A stretch of DNA of 64,000 bases from Chryseosolibacter indicum (GCF_018598585.1 NZ_JAHESD010000014.1:1-64000); one strand, 5' to 3'; positions 45,017 to 54,479 are shown, counted from the stretch's first letter. Program-made: numbers and translations. Notes: generated by a model not told the origin, from the letters alone.

Positions 45017-47494
45017 TTATTTAATTGTTTCTATGGCAGACTCCAGCTTATCCTTAATAAATTTCAAGTGATAGGTTGTCATCGGATCCTTCGTGCGCGA
45101 TAATGCCTTCGAAATGTTGTTATCGATCTCTCTTAGCTTCACCTTCAGTATAGGCCCCACATCTCTGTAATCGGCTCCTGTTTTCGCCGCTAAGGCTACA
45201 AGCTTGTCAATATAAGAACGTTGCAGGTTTCTTCTGTAAATATCAACAGGCGACGAAGTCTTTAACTCGGTCCAGATTGCATTATCGATGTCAGTGAAAT
45301 ATGCATACAATGGATATGCCTTATCGCCATACATTGCTTCATTTACTACCATTTTAGACAATGTTGCCGGGCTTAATAAATGATTGAGCACCATGCCCTG
45401 CGTTTTACTAATTGTCTGTGTTGGCGACTCACCTATTCTACTAAGGATTGCTGTATCCAGTAACCAATGCGGTGTTGTAAAAACGTGTTTCTTCAGGAAG
45501 TCCATGGCTTCCATCTGCCGGGTAAGTGGAACCATGGCGAATACGGGCCCTTGCTGGTCAGTTGTCTTAGGTGTCTCATATATGCCACCAATGTTAGACA
45601 GCACATGGCCTACATAATAATCAAACTGGCCAGTAACGCCGTCATAAAGTTGCGATAGGTTTGTATAACCTTCATTAGGCTTGTAGGTCCAGTTCATAAG
45701 GTTAGCCATTACACGCTGCAGGTTCTTAATTCCATACATCCCTGACTTCATCGCATTATCGCCGAGATCTTCGGTTTGTGTTCTCGGATCATCGCTTGTA
45801 AATTCGGATCCAAACCACAGTGCCCTGTTTTCCATTTTCTCAACAATCCACTTATTAAGAATCGGTGCTTCCTCATCGGGAGTTTTAGCTTCAGGATACC
45901 AGCGGTAGCCCCATTCAATGGCCCAGACATCATACGCTCCTATTCGTGAGATCAGTCCGCTTTCAGTAACACTATCTTCCGGCTGCGCTACATAATTGAA
46001 TCGTGCATAGTCCATAATAGATGGCGTCAGGCCATTTTGCTCAAGCCATACACGATCTCTTAATTTTTCTACAGGCACTGTAGAGCTGGCCCCATAATTA
46101 TGAGTAAGTCCTAACGTATGCCCTACTTCATGCGATGCTACGGATCTGATCAGTTGCCCCATGAGCGCATCGTCAAATGTGAGCTTTCTGGCTCTTGGAT
46201 CAGTTGGACCACATTGAATCATATACCAGTCTCTTAAAATAGACATCAGGTTGTGATACCAGTTGATATGACTTTCAAGAATCTCTCCGCTACGTGGATC
46301 TGTCACTACAGGACCAGCCGCATTTGCCTGCGTTGATGGTTTGTAAACAATAGCCGAATGGCGGGAGTCTTCAAGACTCCATTGCGGATTTTCAGCGGAG
46401 GTTGGTGCTTCCTGCGCGATAATGGCATTCTTAAACCCCGCCTTCTCAAAAGCTTTCTGCCAGTCTTCAACTCCCTGCTTTAAATAAGGAATCCATTTCT
46501 TTGGGGTGGCCGGATCAATGTAGTAGACAATAGGTTTTACGGGCTCAACAAGTTCTCCGTTCTTATACTTTTCTATGTCTTCAGGTTTAGGCTCAAGTCT
46601 CCATCTTTTGATATACGTAACTTCTTTAATGCCCTGTGGATTGGCATCATAATCCGTATATCGTTCAGAAAAATAACCTACGCGTTTGTCCGCATAGCGC
46701 TTCCGCATTGGCTCTTTAGGAAGTAATACAATGGAGGTATTTAATTCGAGTGTAAATGTTTTATCAGCGCGAGACTCGTTATACGTTTTGATAGTACGGA
46801 TCTCAAGATTAACCGGGTAAGAGTTTACATCTTTAATGTAACACATGTTTCTGAGGATGCTGCCAACATTCATCTTGCTTCGCGCGCCATCATCAAAGAA
46901 AAGAATGTTATTATCTCCGTTAAGGTAATCTGTGACTTCTATAACACGACCTTTCCCGTTAGGGCTATACGCTCCAATACCAAAGGCTGCAACCAAAGGC
47001 TGAAGATTAGAACGAACAACTGCGTTGTACATAGAGTTTGTACTATCACCTGCTCTTTCTTCGTACGTAATACGTCTTAAAAATATCTTGTGTCCCGGAC
47101 CTTTTTCAAAACGTATAATACGGCTTCCTATTTGGTCTCCTGCATAACCTGTAAAACCCGGACGCAATCCTGCCGCACCTTGTGCAATTCTGCTTACTAC
47201 CAGAAGATCTCTTCCCATAATACTATCGGGAATCTCAAAGTAGTAATTGTCATTTACTTTGTGAACTGTAAATAAGCCTTTAAGAGTGATTGATTTATTC
47301 CTCAGTAAATTATAATAGTTGCGAGGTGCCGACAGCTGATCATTGCCCGCAGGTACTGACGCCGCCATTTCGCGCTTGGTTGTATCTCGCTTAGTAGTAT
47401 CTGCCCGCAGTAAAGAGAGCGACTCTAGTGTTTGTGAATGTGAATAAAACGAAAAGAAAAGAAAGAGAAAAAATACAATTGAACTCCTGATCAT
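45017..47494 (-). CDS. large secreted zinc metalloprotease (DUF5117/DUF5118 type)
   Basis: I take the ATG that begins MIRSSIVFFLFLFFSFYSHSQ, a clean signal peptide; the longer frame starts with TTG. The product is about 825 residues. The order DUF5118-like segment (near 50-85), DUF5117 (near 85-290) and a catalytic domain is seen. The zinc motif HEVGHTLGLTHNYG near residue 456 fits HExxHxxGxxH, and SIMDYARFNY follows as the Met-turn, so this is a metzincin. It is secreted or periplasmic and digests proteins of unknown identity. A 17-bp palindrome lies 37 bases upstream of the start. Confidence 0.9.
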   Translation of the reverse strand: MIRSSIVFFLFLFFSFYSHSQTLESLSLLRADTTKRDTTKREMAASVPAGNDQLSAPRNYYNLLRNKSITLKGLFTVHKVNDNYYFEIPDSIMGRDLLVVSRIAQGAAGLRPGFTGYAGDQIGSRIIRFEKGPGHKIFLRRITYEERAGDSTNSMYNAVVRSNLQPLVAAFGIGAYSPNGKGRVIEVTDYLNGDNNILFFDDGARSKMNVGSILRNMCYIKDVNSYPVNLEIRTIKTYNESRADKTFTLELNTSIVLLPKEPMRKRYADKRVGYFSERYTDYDANPQGIKEVTYIKRWRLEPKPEDIEKYKNGELVEPVKPIVYYIDPATPKKWIPYLKQGVEDWQKAFEKAGFKNAIIAQEAPTSAENPQWSLEDSRHSAIVYKPSTQANAAGPVVTDPRSGEILESHINWYHNLMSILRDWYMIQCGPTDPRARKLTFDDALMGQLIRSVASHEVGHTLGLTHNYGASSTVPVEKLRDRVWLEQNGLTPSIMDYARFNYVAQPEDSVTESGLISRIGAYDVWAIEWGYRWYPEAKTPDEEAPILNKWIVEKMENRALWFGSEFTSDDPRTQTEDLGDNAMKSGMYGIKNLQRVMANLMNWTYKPNEGYTNLSQLYDGVTGQFDYYVGHVLSNIGGIYETPKTTDQQGPVFAMVPLTRQMEAMDFLKKHVFTTPHWLLDTAILSRIGESPTQTISKTQGMVLNHLLSPATLSKMVVNEAMYGDKAYPLYAYFTDIDNAIWTELKTSSPVDIYRRNLQRSYIDKLVALAAKTGADYRDVGPILKVKLREIDNNISKALSRTKDPMTTYHLKFIKDKLESAIETIK

Positions 47495-47832
47495 CAATGG
47501 AAATTTAATTACTACTGTCAACCTTATAACTGTAGAATGATTCTACAAATTTCTTAACGCCATAACGAAAGTGATGCAGCGTTAGTGCGAAATTTTAGAA
47601 CAATCATTCAGCAAAAAGTACATTTACTTTCATTCTCTTATGCTTATTCTGCTTCTAACAGTAGTTTATAACATTAAAGTTTCCGAATGCTTATTTCATC
47701 AATTTTCTAACCGACTTAAGCGGGCATACGTTTTGAATTGCCTTGTCAGAGAAGGTCTTTCGCGACGAAGCAGTTTAGATTCTTCTTTATGGAGTTAAAG
47801 TATTTATCAGAGAAAGAAATAAAATACAGCAT
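47495..47832. other. 338-base divergent gap with a 17-bp palindrome
   Basis: TGTAGAAT-G-ATTCTACA at 47531-47547 is a perfect palindrome in the promoter position of the protease gene and a likely operator. The rest is AT-rich with no gene seen. Confidence 0.6.
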
Positions 47833-48039
47833 ATGAAGGAAGTATATTACAAAGGACAGCCGTATCAATACCAGGTCTTAGAGCTCACAGGAAAGCGTCT
47901 GTTTCAATTATTTCAGGATGGGAAGCCGGTTCACACAATCGAACAATCAGAGTTGGATATCAAATCAATAGTAAGTCTGATATTAGACTCATACTACAGA
48001 ACAATACCAGCTACACCAAAGGTGAGTGTAATTAACTAA
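47833..48039 (+). CDS. small conserved hypothetical protein
   Basis: A 68-residue protein beginning MKEVYYKGQPYQYQVLELTG, followed by KRLFQLFQDGKPVHTIEQSELD and a helical end. The strand pattern is like small beta-barrel or SH3-like proteins. No motif or signal. It stands alone. Confidence 0.55.
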   Translation: MKEVYYKGQPYQYQVLELTGKRLFQLFQDGKPVHTIEQSELDIKSIVSLILDSYYRTIPATPKVSVIN

Positions 48040-48210
48040 GCGGGCTGTAGAAAACACTCTACGGCTACATTGTTTCGCAGTAATTGATTCCGGACGACTA
48101 AATTGAAATAAGATTTCTGAGAAGCCGCTTTTCTAAACTTCCTTCCCGGTACAAATCTTTTCTAAGTTAACTCGCGAGCCTTTTGGTTCATTACATAAAA
48201 GACAGTAGTT

Positions 48211-48489
48211 ATGGGTAAGGGAAAAGGAAAGAAAAAGAATAAGTCCTTTTACAAAAGGAATGTAGAGCCGGTTATTCCTGATAATAAAATACTTTTGGCA
48301 GCGCTTGGTGGTGTAGCCGCAGGTATTACTTTAGCTGGAATTTTTGGAACCGACAAGGCAAAACAGATTGTTCAAAGTGTTGAAGACTCTGTGAAGGAGA
48401 TCAGTGACAGGATAAAAGGTGGATTGAATGGCAGTGATGCTGAAGCAGACTATAAGTTTAAAAGAAAAAATAGTCTTGAGAAAGTTTGA
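48211..48489 (+). CDS. YtxH-like small membrane protein
   Basis: A 92-residue protein with a lysine-rich start (MGKGKGKKKNKSFYKRN), one membrane helix rich in glycine and alanine (ILLAALGGVAAGITLAGIFG, about 27-46) and an amphipathic tail with TDKAKQIVQSVEDSVKEISDRIKGG. This is the usual shape of YtxH-type proteins, whose role in general stress is unclear. Confidence 0.65.
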   Translation: MGKGKGKKKNKSFYKRNVEPVIPDNKILLAALGGVAAGITLAGIFGTDKAKQIVQSVEDSVKEISDRIKGGLNGSDAEADYKFKRKNSLEKV

Positions 48490-48522
48490 TAATCCTAGTA
48501 CAGCCGTTAGTATTTTAGCAGG

Positions 48523-49428
48523 ATGAAACACATCCTGCTTTTTATTTTGTTGCTTCCCTTCTGCCTTCATGCGCAGCAAATAGCTTTAACATTTGACGAC
48601 GCCCCTACTCCTGATGGACTGTTATACCAGGGAGAAGTTCGAACAGCTCGTATCATTGATCATTTAAGAAAACACAACGTTAAAGAGGTAGCGTTTTTCG
48701 TCATTACCAGTAACATAAACGCTTCAGGCCAGGAAAGACTGAGAAAATATACCGATGAAGGTTTTCTTCTCGCCAATCACACACACACGCATCAACCCAT
48801 AAAAAGCCTCGGAACACCTAAGTATATAGAAGATATAATTAAGGCAGACAGTATCCTCAGACCTGTGAAAGGCTTTGCTCCCTGGTTTCGCTACCCGTTT
48901 CTGGATGAAGGAAGATCAAGACCTGCGCGAGATTCGATAAGAGATGCATTAAAGAAACTAGAGTTACAAAACGGATACGTGACTATTGATAATTACGATT
49001 GGTTTCTGAATGCACTTCTGCAGGAAGCAATCCAGAAGAAACAACGCATTGATACTGTTAAATTGAGAGAAGTTTATATAGACCATATCTGGCAGAGTAT
49101 CGTGTTTTACGACAACATTGCAAAAAAGCAATTAACAAGATCACCCAAACATGTCCTCCTTCTCCATGAAAATGACCTTTCTGCCTTATTTCTCGGAGAC
49201 CTGATAACTCACCTGAAAAAGAAGCGCTGGAAGATTATATCTCCAACAGATGCATATAAGGATCCCTTAGCCTCACATGTTCCTGATGTGTTGTTCAATG
49301 GCCAGGGAAGAGTTGGTGCCATTGCCTACGAAAAGAAAGTCCCAGCAAAAGACCTTGTTCAGGAGTCAGAAGACGAAGATTATCTAAGAAAACTGGTAGA
49401 GGAAAAAGGAGTTTTTAAGCAGCCTTAA
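48523..49428 (+). CDS. polysaccharide deacetylase family protein (NodB homology)
   Basis: A 301-residue protein with a signal peptide (MKHILLFILLLPFCLHAQ). IALTFDDAPTPDG near 20-32 gives the catalytic base and first metal aspartate, and NHTHTHQPIKSL near 85-96 is the H(S/T)xxH metal motif. FRYPFLDEGR near 122 matches the third motif, and the leucine-histidine LLLHEND near 209 the last. It removes acetyl groups from a glycan, or is a related esterase. It is exported and stands 34 bases after the YtxH-like gene, possibly in one transcript. Confidence 0.9.
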   Translation: MKHILLFILLLPFCLHAQQIALTFDDAPTPDGLLYQGEVRTARIIDHLRKHNVKEVAFFVITSNINASGQERLRKYTDEGFLLANHTHTHQPIKSLGTPKYIEDIIKADSILRPVKGFAPWFRYPFLDEGRSRPARDSIRDALKKLELQNGYVTIDNYDWFLNALLQEAIQKKQRIDTVKLREVYIDHIWQSIVFYDNIAKKQLTRSPKHVLLLHENDLSALFLGDLITHLKKKRWKIISPTDAYKDPLASHVPDVLFNGQGRVGAIAYEKKVPAKDLVQESEDEDYLRKLVEEKGVFKQP

Positions 49429-49669
49429 TAAAGTCTGTGTTACTTTCTGCGTCGAGTTCCATCATCACACCTTTGCGGGTAGCTTTGATAAAGGAAAGTT
49501 TCTGAATGAATTCCCACGCTGTTTTTATTCCGAAGTACTCAAGAACAAATAAAAATATTATGGCAAGGTCAAAAGTTACAGGTTGAGACATTGCATAGGT
49601 AAGCCAACAATTGATCAACTCTTCTGCAAGAGTTTTAAGATCGATCATATGTAACATACCTTTTATCAT
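49415..49669 (-). CDS. possible small membrane protein
   Basis: An 84-residue frame overlapping the end of the deacetylase gene by 14 bases on the other strand. An internal ATG (MIDLKTLAEELINCW) is another start. One hydrophobic stretch FDLAIIFLFVLEYFGI is followed by a helical part. Real coding is plausible but not secure. Confidence 0.4.
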   Translation of the reverse strand: MIKGMLHMIDLKTLAEELINCWLTYAMSQPVTFDLAIIFLFVLEYFGIKTAWEFIQKLSFIKATRKGVMMELDAESNTDFIKAA

Positions 49670-49847
49670 ACTACTGTTAATATGATAAATCGTGCCAGTT
49701 TCTTTTTACCTTATTTTATTACAAAATTCCTTCAAACCTGTAGGATATTTACACAATGTGGATTTAAAATGTGTAGATGAGATGATCACGTTGGCATCGG
49801 ATTTTTTCTTATAAAGCTAAAGCTTTTAACAAACCGAAATCAATTAT

Positions 49848-50372
49848 ATGAAAGTAACATCTACGCTGGGAGGACTTGCAGGTGCAGCCGCCCTTACACT
49901 AATGAACGAAGGGGTAAAAAAGGTAAGTAAAGATGCACCAAGACTGGATCTTTTGGGGCAGAATGCAGTTGCAAAATTCATGAAGGGCAACAACATGATT
50001 AGTAAAACTACGCAACAATTCTTTCCTCTTGCGGGAGATCTTATTACCAATTCCCTTTTCTACGGAATGGCTAGAGGCACAAACCCTAAAAACACCATGA
50101 TCAGAGGTGCTTTATTAGGATTAGGTGCAGGCATTGGTGCCGTGGTACTTCCCGGACAAATGGGCCTCCCGGAAAAACCAACCAATAAAACAAACCAAAC
50201 TAAGTTGATGACGGTAGCGTGGTACCTCCTGGGTGGTCTGGTGGCTGCGGCTGTGATTAATGCTATAGACAGTTATAAAGATGCTGACATTGATGAGTTA
50301 AAAACCACTGCAGTAAATACTGGCAAGAACCTGGCTAAAAATGTTGTGAAACAGGTTGCTCAGACAGTTTAA
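49848..50372 (+). CDS. conserved hypothetical membrane protein
   Basis: A 174-residue protein with a small-residue-rich N-terminus (STLGGLAGAAALTLMNEGVKKV), a hydrophobic stretch near 58-76, another near 85-103 (GALLGLGAGIGAVVLPG), and one near 125-143 (VAWYLLGGLVAAAVINAI). The tail is helical and ends VKQVAQTV. No known family. It is followed 9 bases later by a 58-residue membrane protein on the same strand, so both are probably co-transcribed. Confidence 0.65.
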   Translation: MKVTSTLGGLAGAAALTLMNEGVKKVSKDAPRLDLLGQNAVAKFMKGNNMISKTTQQFFPLAGDLITNSLFYGMARGTNPKNTMIRGALLGLGAGIGAVVLPGQMGLPEKPTNKTNQTKLMTVAWYLLGGLVAAAVINAIDSYKDADIDELKTTAVNTGKNLAKNVVKQVAQTV

Positions 50373-50381
50373 CCGTTTGAT

Positions 50382-50558
50382 ATGATCAAAGGACTTGCAT
50401 TTGTTTTAACCATATTCGGAATAGCAGGATTACTATTGGGCGTTACTGGAATCTTCGGTAAAAACTATACAGAATTTAGTCCTTGGGCTCTTGCTATTCT
50501 AGGGCTCATCTTCTTTTCGTCAGGTATAGGTCTTCTCAAAAGCAGCGGCAAACAATAG
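50382..50558 (+). CDS. small two-helix membrane protein, 58 residues
   Basis: Two hydrophobic helices (IKGLAFVLTIFGIAGLLLG and WALAILGLIFFSSGIGLL) with a short polar loop KNYTEFSP between. The ATG is 9 bases after the stop of the preceding gene, and the TAG at 50556-50558 comes just before the convergent gene. The composition strongly supports coding. Confidence 0.65.
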   Translation: MIKGLAFVLTIFGIAGLLLGVTGIFGKNYTEFSPWALAILGLIFFSSGIGLLKSSGKQ

Positions 50559-50567
50559 ATCTCGATT

Positions 50568-51179
50568 TTATTCAAAGTCTTTGCGACCTATTGTAAAATA
50601 AATGGAAAGCTGTAAAGCTGTGTTCTGATACTTGATGGTTTCTCCTGTAGGATTGTTGTTGATATCTCTTGATTCACCTGCATCGATCACACTCGAGAAA
50701 CCAGCATAGTATCGAATTCCTACCGTAATTTTGTCTGATACTTCAGTTTGTACTCCTGCATCCAGGCCAATATCGAGCTTATTATTCCAGACATTACTTA
50801 CATTCCCATATTTCGAAGTTGCACTGACAAGATAACCCAGCTCAGGACCAAATTCTATCCAAAAACGATCTGCAAACCGGTACTGCGGTAATAATGAAAG
50901 ACTTATATAGTGTAAGTTGATGTTTTCAATGGCATTAACACCGCGTTTGGAATATTGAAGTTCAGAAGAAAGCCTTACCTTTTCAGCAACATCAGCCGAA
51001 AGAAAGATGCCTCCATGTATTCCCGCCTTAAGGCTATAATCTTCTTCCACGTCCGGATTAATGTAGTTTGTTATGGCAATATCCGAGAGATGTACACCAC
51101 CTTTCAACCCATACAATATCTGCGCAAAGCTGATGGAAGAACAAGTTAAAAGAAATAACAGTGTACAAGTGTGCTTCAT
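50568..51179 (-). CDS. outer-membrane beta-barrel protein (PorT-like)
   Basis: A 203-residue protein with a signal (MKHTCTLLFLLTCSSISFAQ), then YGLKGGVHLSDIAI and repeated amphipathic strands (KVRLSSELQYSKRGV, ISLSLLPQYRFADRFWIEFGPELGYLVSA, KITVGIRYYAGFSSV). The last strand ends FTIGRKDFE. This is an eight-stranded barrel of the porin/PorT-like group. It lies downstream of the DUF4136 gene on the same strand, but a terminator lies between them. Confidence 0.85.
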   Translation of the reverse strand: MKHTCTLLFLLTCSSISFAQILYGLKGGVHLSDIAITNYINPDVEEDYSLKAGIHGGIFLSADVAEKVRLSSELQYSKRGVNAIENINLHYISLSLLPQYRFADRFWIEFGPELGYLVSATSKYGNVSNVWNNKLDIGLDAGVQTEVSDKITVGIRYYAGFSSVIDAGESRDINNNPTGETIKYQNTALQLSIYFTIGRKDFE

Positions 51180-51196
51180 ACTATTAAATTACAAAT

Positions 51197-51218
51197 AAAA
51201 AAGCCTGCTTTCGCAGGC
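51197..51218 (-). terminator. intrinsic terminator after the DUF4136 gene
   Basis: GCCTGC and GCAGGC pair over a TTTC loop; on the minus strand the stem is followed by six T. It lies 4 bases beyond the stop at 51222 and also just upstream of the beta-barrel gene, 18 bases before its start. Confidence 0.8.
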
Positions 51219-51221
51219 ACT

Positions 51222-51827
51222 TTAACTAATTGTTTTATCATCCGGAAGTTGCAGTTCTTCATTGGCACGTACCGGGTATTTCTTCATGATAGCCTTAATA
51301 CCTTTCCTGATTTGCTTCTGTAAGTTGCCTGTGTTGTTTACATTGCCACTCACTGAGCCTCTCCATACTACCTCATCCGTTTTCCGATCTGTGATATCGA
51401 TAATTAAAGTTCCCTCAGTGTAGGTGTAGTTCCTGTAGTTATTAGACCATCCATAAGGGAAACCCCACCCATATCCAAAAGGAATGTAGCGGAAACTGAA
51501 AGGCATGTAAGGACCATAGAAGTAGTTATTACTGTTGGTCTCTTCTCTCTTTTCTGTGTAAGTGTGATAACTTACAAGAAAATCTGGATTCTTGGAATTA
51601 TAACTAATTCCACGTTTTGCAAATTCATTCTCAACCGTGGTCTTGATGTTCTTGCTGATTAAATCGCTTTTATGTAATGGGTTTTCTACTTTAATTTCAG
51701 ATTCACCCCATGCAAAAGTTTTATAGCGATTAAAATCAACTTTCCGGTCGAAATCAGTCACAGCACAACTTGCTATTAAGAGCAAGAGCACCGGAAATAG
51801 TATTATGTTATTGATTGTTTTCTTCAT
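51222..51827 (-). CDS. DUF4136 lipoprotein
   Basis: A 201-residue lipoprotein. The signal MKKTINNIILFPVLLLLIASC has its cysteine at 21. Family features: DFDRKVDFNRYKTFAW near 25-40, VENEFAKRGI near 68-77, PDFLVSYHTYTEK, and GTLIIDITDRKTDEVVWRGSVSG near 144-166. The middle has a tyrosine-, glycine- and proline-rich insert that is common in this family. Function is unknown; it is likely in the outer or inner membrane facing the periplasm. Confidence 0.9.
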   Translation of the reverse strand: MKKTINNIILFPVLLLLIASCAVTDFDRKVDFNRYKTFAWGESEIKVENPLHKSDLISKNIKTTVENEFAKRGISYNSKNPDFLVSYHTYTEKREETNSNNYFYGPYMPFSFRYIPFGYGWGFPYGWSNNYRNYTYTEGTLIIDITDRKTDEVVWRGSVSGNVNNTGNLQKQIRKGIKAIMKKYPVRANEELQLPDDKTIS

Positions 51828-51962
51828 ATCTATTTTGATTTACAACGTTATAACGTTGTAAACTTCAACGATTGTTCAATAACACAGAAAATTTATTTTA
51901 TTGTATCGCTCTTAAAAACGAAACTTTCTACATGGAGCTTCATGTTATATAGGTATTAAACG

Positions 51963-51992
51963 AAAGAGGCCAGTTATCATACTGGCCTCTTT
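51963..51992 (-). terminator. intrinsic terminator after the disordered-protein gene
   Basis: AAAGAGGCCAGT pairs with ACTGGCCTCTTT over a 6-base loop. It lies 20 bases beyond the stop at 52012 on the minus strand. Confidence 0.75.
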
Positions 51993-52011
51993 ACATTTCA
52001 TTCTCGAAGTG

Positions 52012-53100
52012 TTATCTGCTTTCCTGATCCTTATTTTTCTTTTTGTTCTTTTTATCCTTACGGTTAGACTTCTTCTTCTCTTTCTCATCATCTTCCATAG
52101 CAGGTTTGCCTGTTCCTTTATCCATGGCATTGAAGTGTTCTTTATCTGTACCGCCTTGAGCACCCTGTGGCTTCTTGGCATTACGTGATGCAGGTTGCTT
52201 TGTCGCGGCATCTTGTGTACTTGCATTTTGTTTGCCACCAACGTTTGGATTCGCCTGCTTATTACCAGCTTCCGGATTTGCTACACCTGGTTGTTGCTGG
52301 GGTTCAGTGTTTTGAGGATTACCAGCAGGTCCCATATTTTTTTGGCTTCCGGATGAGCTCACTCCTCCTATTCCCTGTTCTGTAGGTTGCCCTGGTTGTT
52401 GCTTGGTTAAGCTTACTTCATTGGGTTGTGATTGCGTCTGCTGTTGCGACATTCCTTTGTTTCTTTCGTTGTCTTCATCGACACTTTGGAGCTTCATTCC
52501 GTTAACCTTCGCTCCCGCCATGTTGGGTTCTGCCCTTTGGACCGTATTGGTGCCATCGCGACCCTCTTCAGACTTCACAGCCGGAGAACCACTCGGACTG
52601 CTTGTTGTCTGATTAATCGCAGGGGTGTTACTGGTTTGAGGTGACGCATTTAAACTGCTTTCAGTGCCTCCTGTTGTTCCAGTACCAGAGTCATTACCAG
52701 GTACTGTACGCACATTAGATCCCTCATTTATATTCCTGTTATTAGGATTTCCGCTTACCTTATTATTATTGTAGTCACTTGCTGAATTCTGATCGCCACT
52801 GCTTCCCTTGGCTTTTTTGTTACCGTCTCCTAACAACGCCTCACTCTCCTTATCTGATCCTCCTTCCGAACTTCCTGAGTTATCCGCGCTTGTTGAAGAT
52901 GTGTTACCTTGTGTTGTACTGTTCGCTGTTCCAGAGCTTTGTTTCCCCGGACTACTACCTGTATTGCTATTGCTTGGCTGCTGATTAACACCAGGCTGTT
53001 GCTGTTTACTCTTCGTGTTGCGGGCTGAATTAACTTCCTGTGCATTAACTGTAAGGAAACCCACCAGCATCACTATCATTATTGACATTATCCTTTTCAT
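52012..53100 (-). CDS. long disordered secreted protein
   Basis: I take the ATG giving MKRIMSIMIVMLVGFLTVNAQ, a good signal peptide; a frame 14 codons longer lacks support. The mature part, about 340 residues, is almost free of aromatic and aliphatic residues and is rich in Asn, Gln, Ser, Gly, Thr and Pro, so it should be disordered. The C-terminus turns to a charged block (EDDEKEKKKSNRKDKKNKK). It is likely periplasmic or secreted. No family can be assigned. Confidence 0.75.
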   Translation of the reverse strand: MKRIMSIMIVMLVGFLTVNAQEVNSARNTKSKQQQPGVNQQPSNSNTGSSPGKQSSGTANSTTQGNTSSTSADNSGSSEGGSDKESEALLGDGNKKAKGSSGDQNSASDYNNNKVSGNPNNRNINEGSNVRTVPGNDSGTGTTGGTESSLNASPQTSNTPAINQTTSSPSGSPAVKSEEGRDGTNTVQRAEPNMAGAKVNGMKLQSVDEDNERNKGMSQQQTQSQPNEVSLTKQQPGQPTEQGIGGVSSSGSQKNMGPAGNPQNTEPQQQPGVANPEAGNKQANPNVGGKQNASTQDAATKQPASRNAKKPQGAQGGTDKEHFNAMDKGTGKPAMEDDEKEKKKSNRKDKKNKKKNKDQESR

Positions 53101-53261
53101 ATATGCTATTTGTTTTCGTTCAGGACATATGTGTATAAACATGGTGCCAGTATCGCCTTCAGGCCGTACTTTAAGGGGGATGTCGTTACTTTATAAAAAT
53201 ATATTTTATTCTTCATAGCGTACTTGCTATCTCATGGCATACTTTTTACCTTAACGCCTGC

Positions 53262-53450
53262 ATGGAAAAAATAAAAAATGGTGATCCTGTTATATACAAG
53301 GATCGTAAGGGCACAATCTACGGCAAGCCCAGAGAAAACAAATACAGAGGCGTGTTGTATACGGTGAAGATAGGCGATGAATATGTGAAGGCTACTCTTA
53401 GTGAGTTATCACTCGAAAAGGAAAGCGCTCAAATACCTCATCTGGCTTAA
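53262..53450 (+). CDS. small SH3-like hypothetical protein
   Basis: A 62-residue protein with MEKIKNGDPVIYKDRKGTIYG, then RGVLYTVKIGDEYVKATLSELSLE. The strand pattern VIYKDRKGTIYG/LYTVKIGDEYV looks like a small beta-barrel. A protein of similar shape and length occurs at 62.8 kb. Function unknown. Confidence 0.55.
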   Translation: MEKIKNGDPVIYKDRKGTIYGKPRENKYRGVLYTVKIGDEYVKATLSELSLEKESAQIPHLA

Positions 53451-53552
53451 TTCTTATAAGTATTTCAATTCAATTGTAGGCTTACTCACCTAATTGATGA
53501 GTCTGCCTCCTGATCACAAAAGTTCTTTGCATATTATTGATTACCCAGCATC

Positions 53553-54443
53553 TTAAACATTCGGCACTAAAAACTGCAAGGCATTATTTTCTATTGAAAT
53601 AGTAAGTGGTGTAGGCTGATCTATCTTTACTTTTTCGTCGTCAATATGTAGCAGGTCTCCATGCCAATGTATTTTCATGCTGTTAGATTTTACTGTAGTA
53701 AATGAAGCCTGGATTTCCTTGCCTTCTATTTTCTGCCGGAGGTAGTGAAGAAGTTCGTCGCGCTGCGACTCTTCGATCATCACGACTTCTAATTTGCCAT
53801 CGCCTGGGTCCGCATGTGGGGCAAGCAGAATGTTAGGTCCTATGGATTGAATGTTCATGGCTTCAACAAGTAAATATCTACCATGGTAGTGCTTGTCTCC
53901 TATGATCATATCACAATCCACTGCCTTATAACCTTGAACAACTTCATATAAAAGTTCAACAGCTGCCTTCAGCTTCAATTGAGGATCTTCAATAGATTCT
54001 TTATTCTGTTTTTTCATTTCCTTCATTAGCTGAGGAAAAACACCATAGCCAAAGCCCTCAAGAAAGAATTTATCTTCTGCAAAACCGTGGATTCTTCCTA
54101 CGTCGAATGATTTAATGTTCTCGTTATCCCATGACTTAATGATCTCTTCGACCTCCTTATTTAACCCGAGGGTCTTTGCAATATTATTGGCAGTGCCCAT
54201 AGGCAGTAAACCGATAGGCAGGTTTTCGTCGAGCAACTGCCTGGCTATTTTACGGACTGTTCCATCACCACCCGCAAGTACCACAAAATCAATTTCATCT
54301 GGTTTTATCGTAGGTTTAATTAAAGCTTTTGTGGACGAATAACTACATTCATAGCCGGCGTCTTTTATAAGCTTTGCCAGGTCTTTCATTGAATGCTCGC
54401 CATCTCCCGCACCGGGATTATGTAAAAGTTTAGCACATTTCAT
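53553..54443 (-). CDS. diacylglycerol/lipid kinase family protein (YegS/DagK type)
   Basis: A 296-residue soluble lipid kinase. LLHNPGAGDGEH near 6-17 and the nucleotide motif VVLAGGDGTVRKIAR near 54-68 are conserved in the DAGK catalytic domain, with GLLPMGTANNIAKTLG near 79-94. The second domain has GFGYGVFPQL and LLAPHADPGDGKLEVVMI near 205-222. It would phosphorylate diacylglycerol or a related lipid at the inner membrane. It is divergent from surE with 36 bases between the starts. Confidence 0.88.
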   Translation of the reverse strand: MKCAKLLHNPGAGDGEHSMKDLAKLIKDAGYECSYSSTKALIKPTIKPDEIDFVVLAGGDGTVRKIARQLLDENLPIGLLPMGTANNIAKTLGLNKEVEEIIKSWDNENIKSFDVGRIHGFAEDKFFLEGFGYGVFPQLMKEMKKQNKESIEDPQLKLKAAVELLYEVVQGYKAVDCDMIIGDKHYHGRYLLVEAMNIQSIGPNILLAPHADPGDGKLEVVMIEESQRDELLHYLRQKIEGKEIQASFTTVKSNSMKIHWHGDLLHIDDEKVKIDQPTPLTISIENNALQFLVPNV

Positions 54444-54479
54444 TGTTTCGAATTCTAAGTACTATTGGGTGGAACAAAA

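Noticed and set aside
52155-52990. Several plus-strand frames across the disordered-protein gene
   Set aside because: Low-complexity coding on the minus strand gives long shadow frames; none has a start signal or family match.
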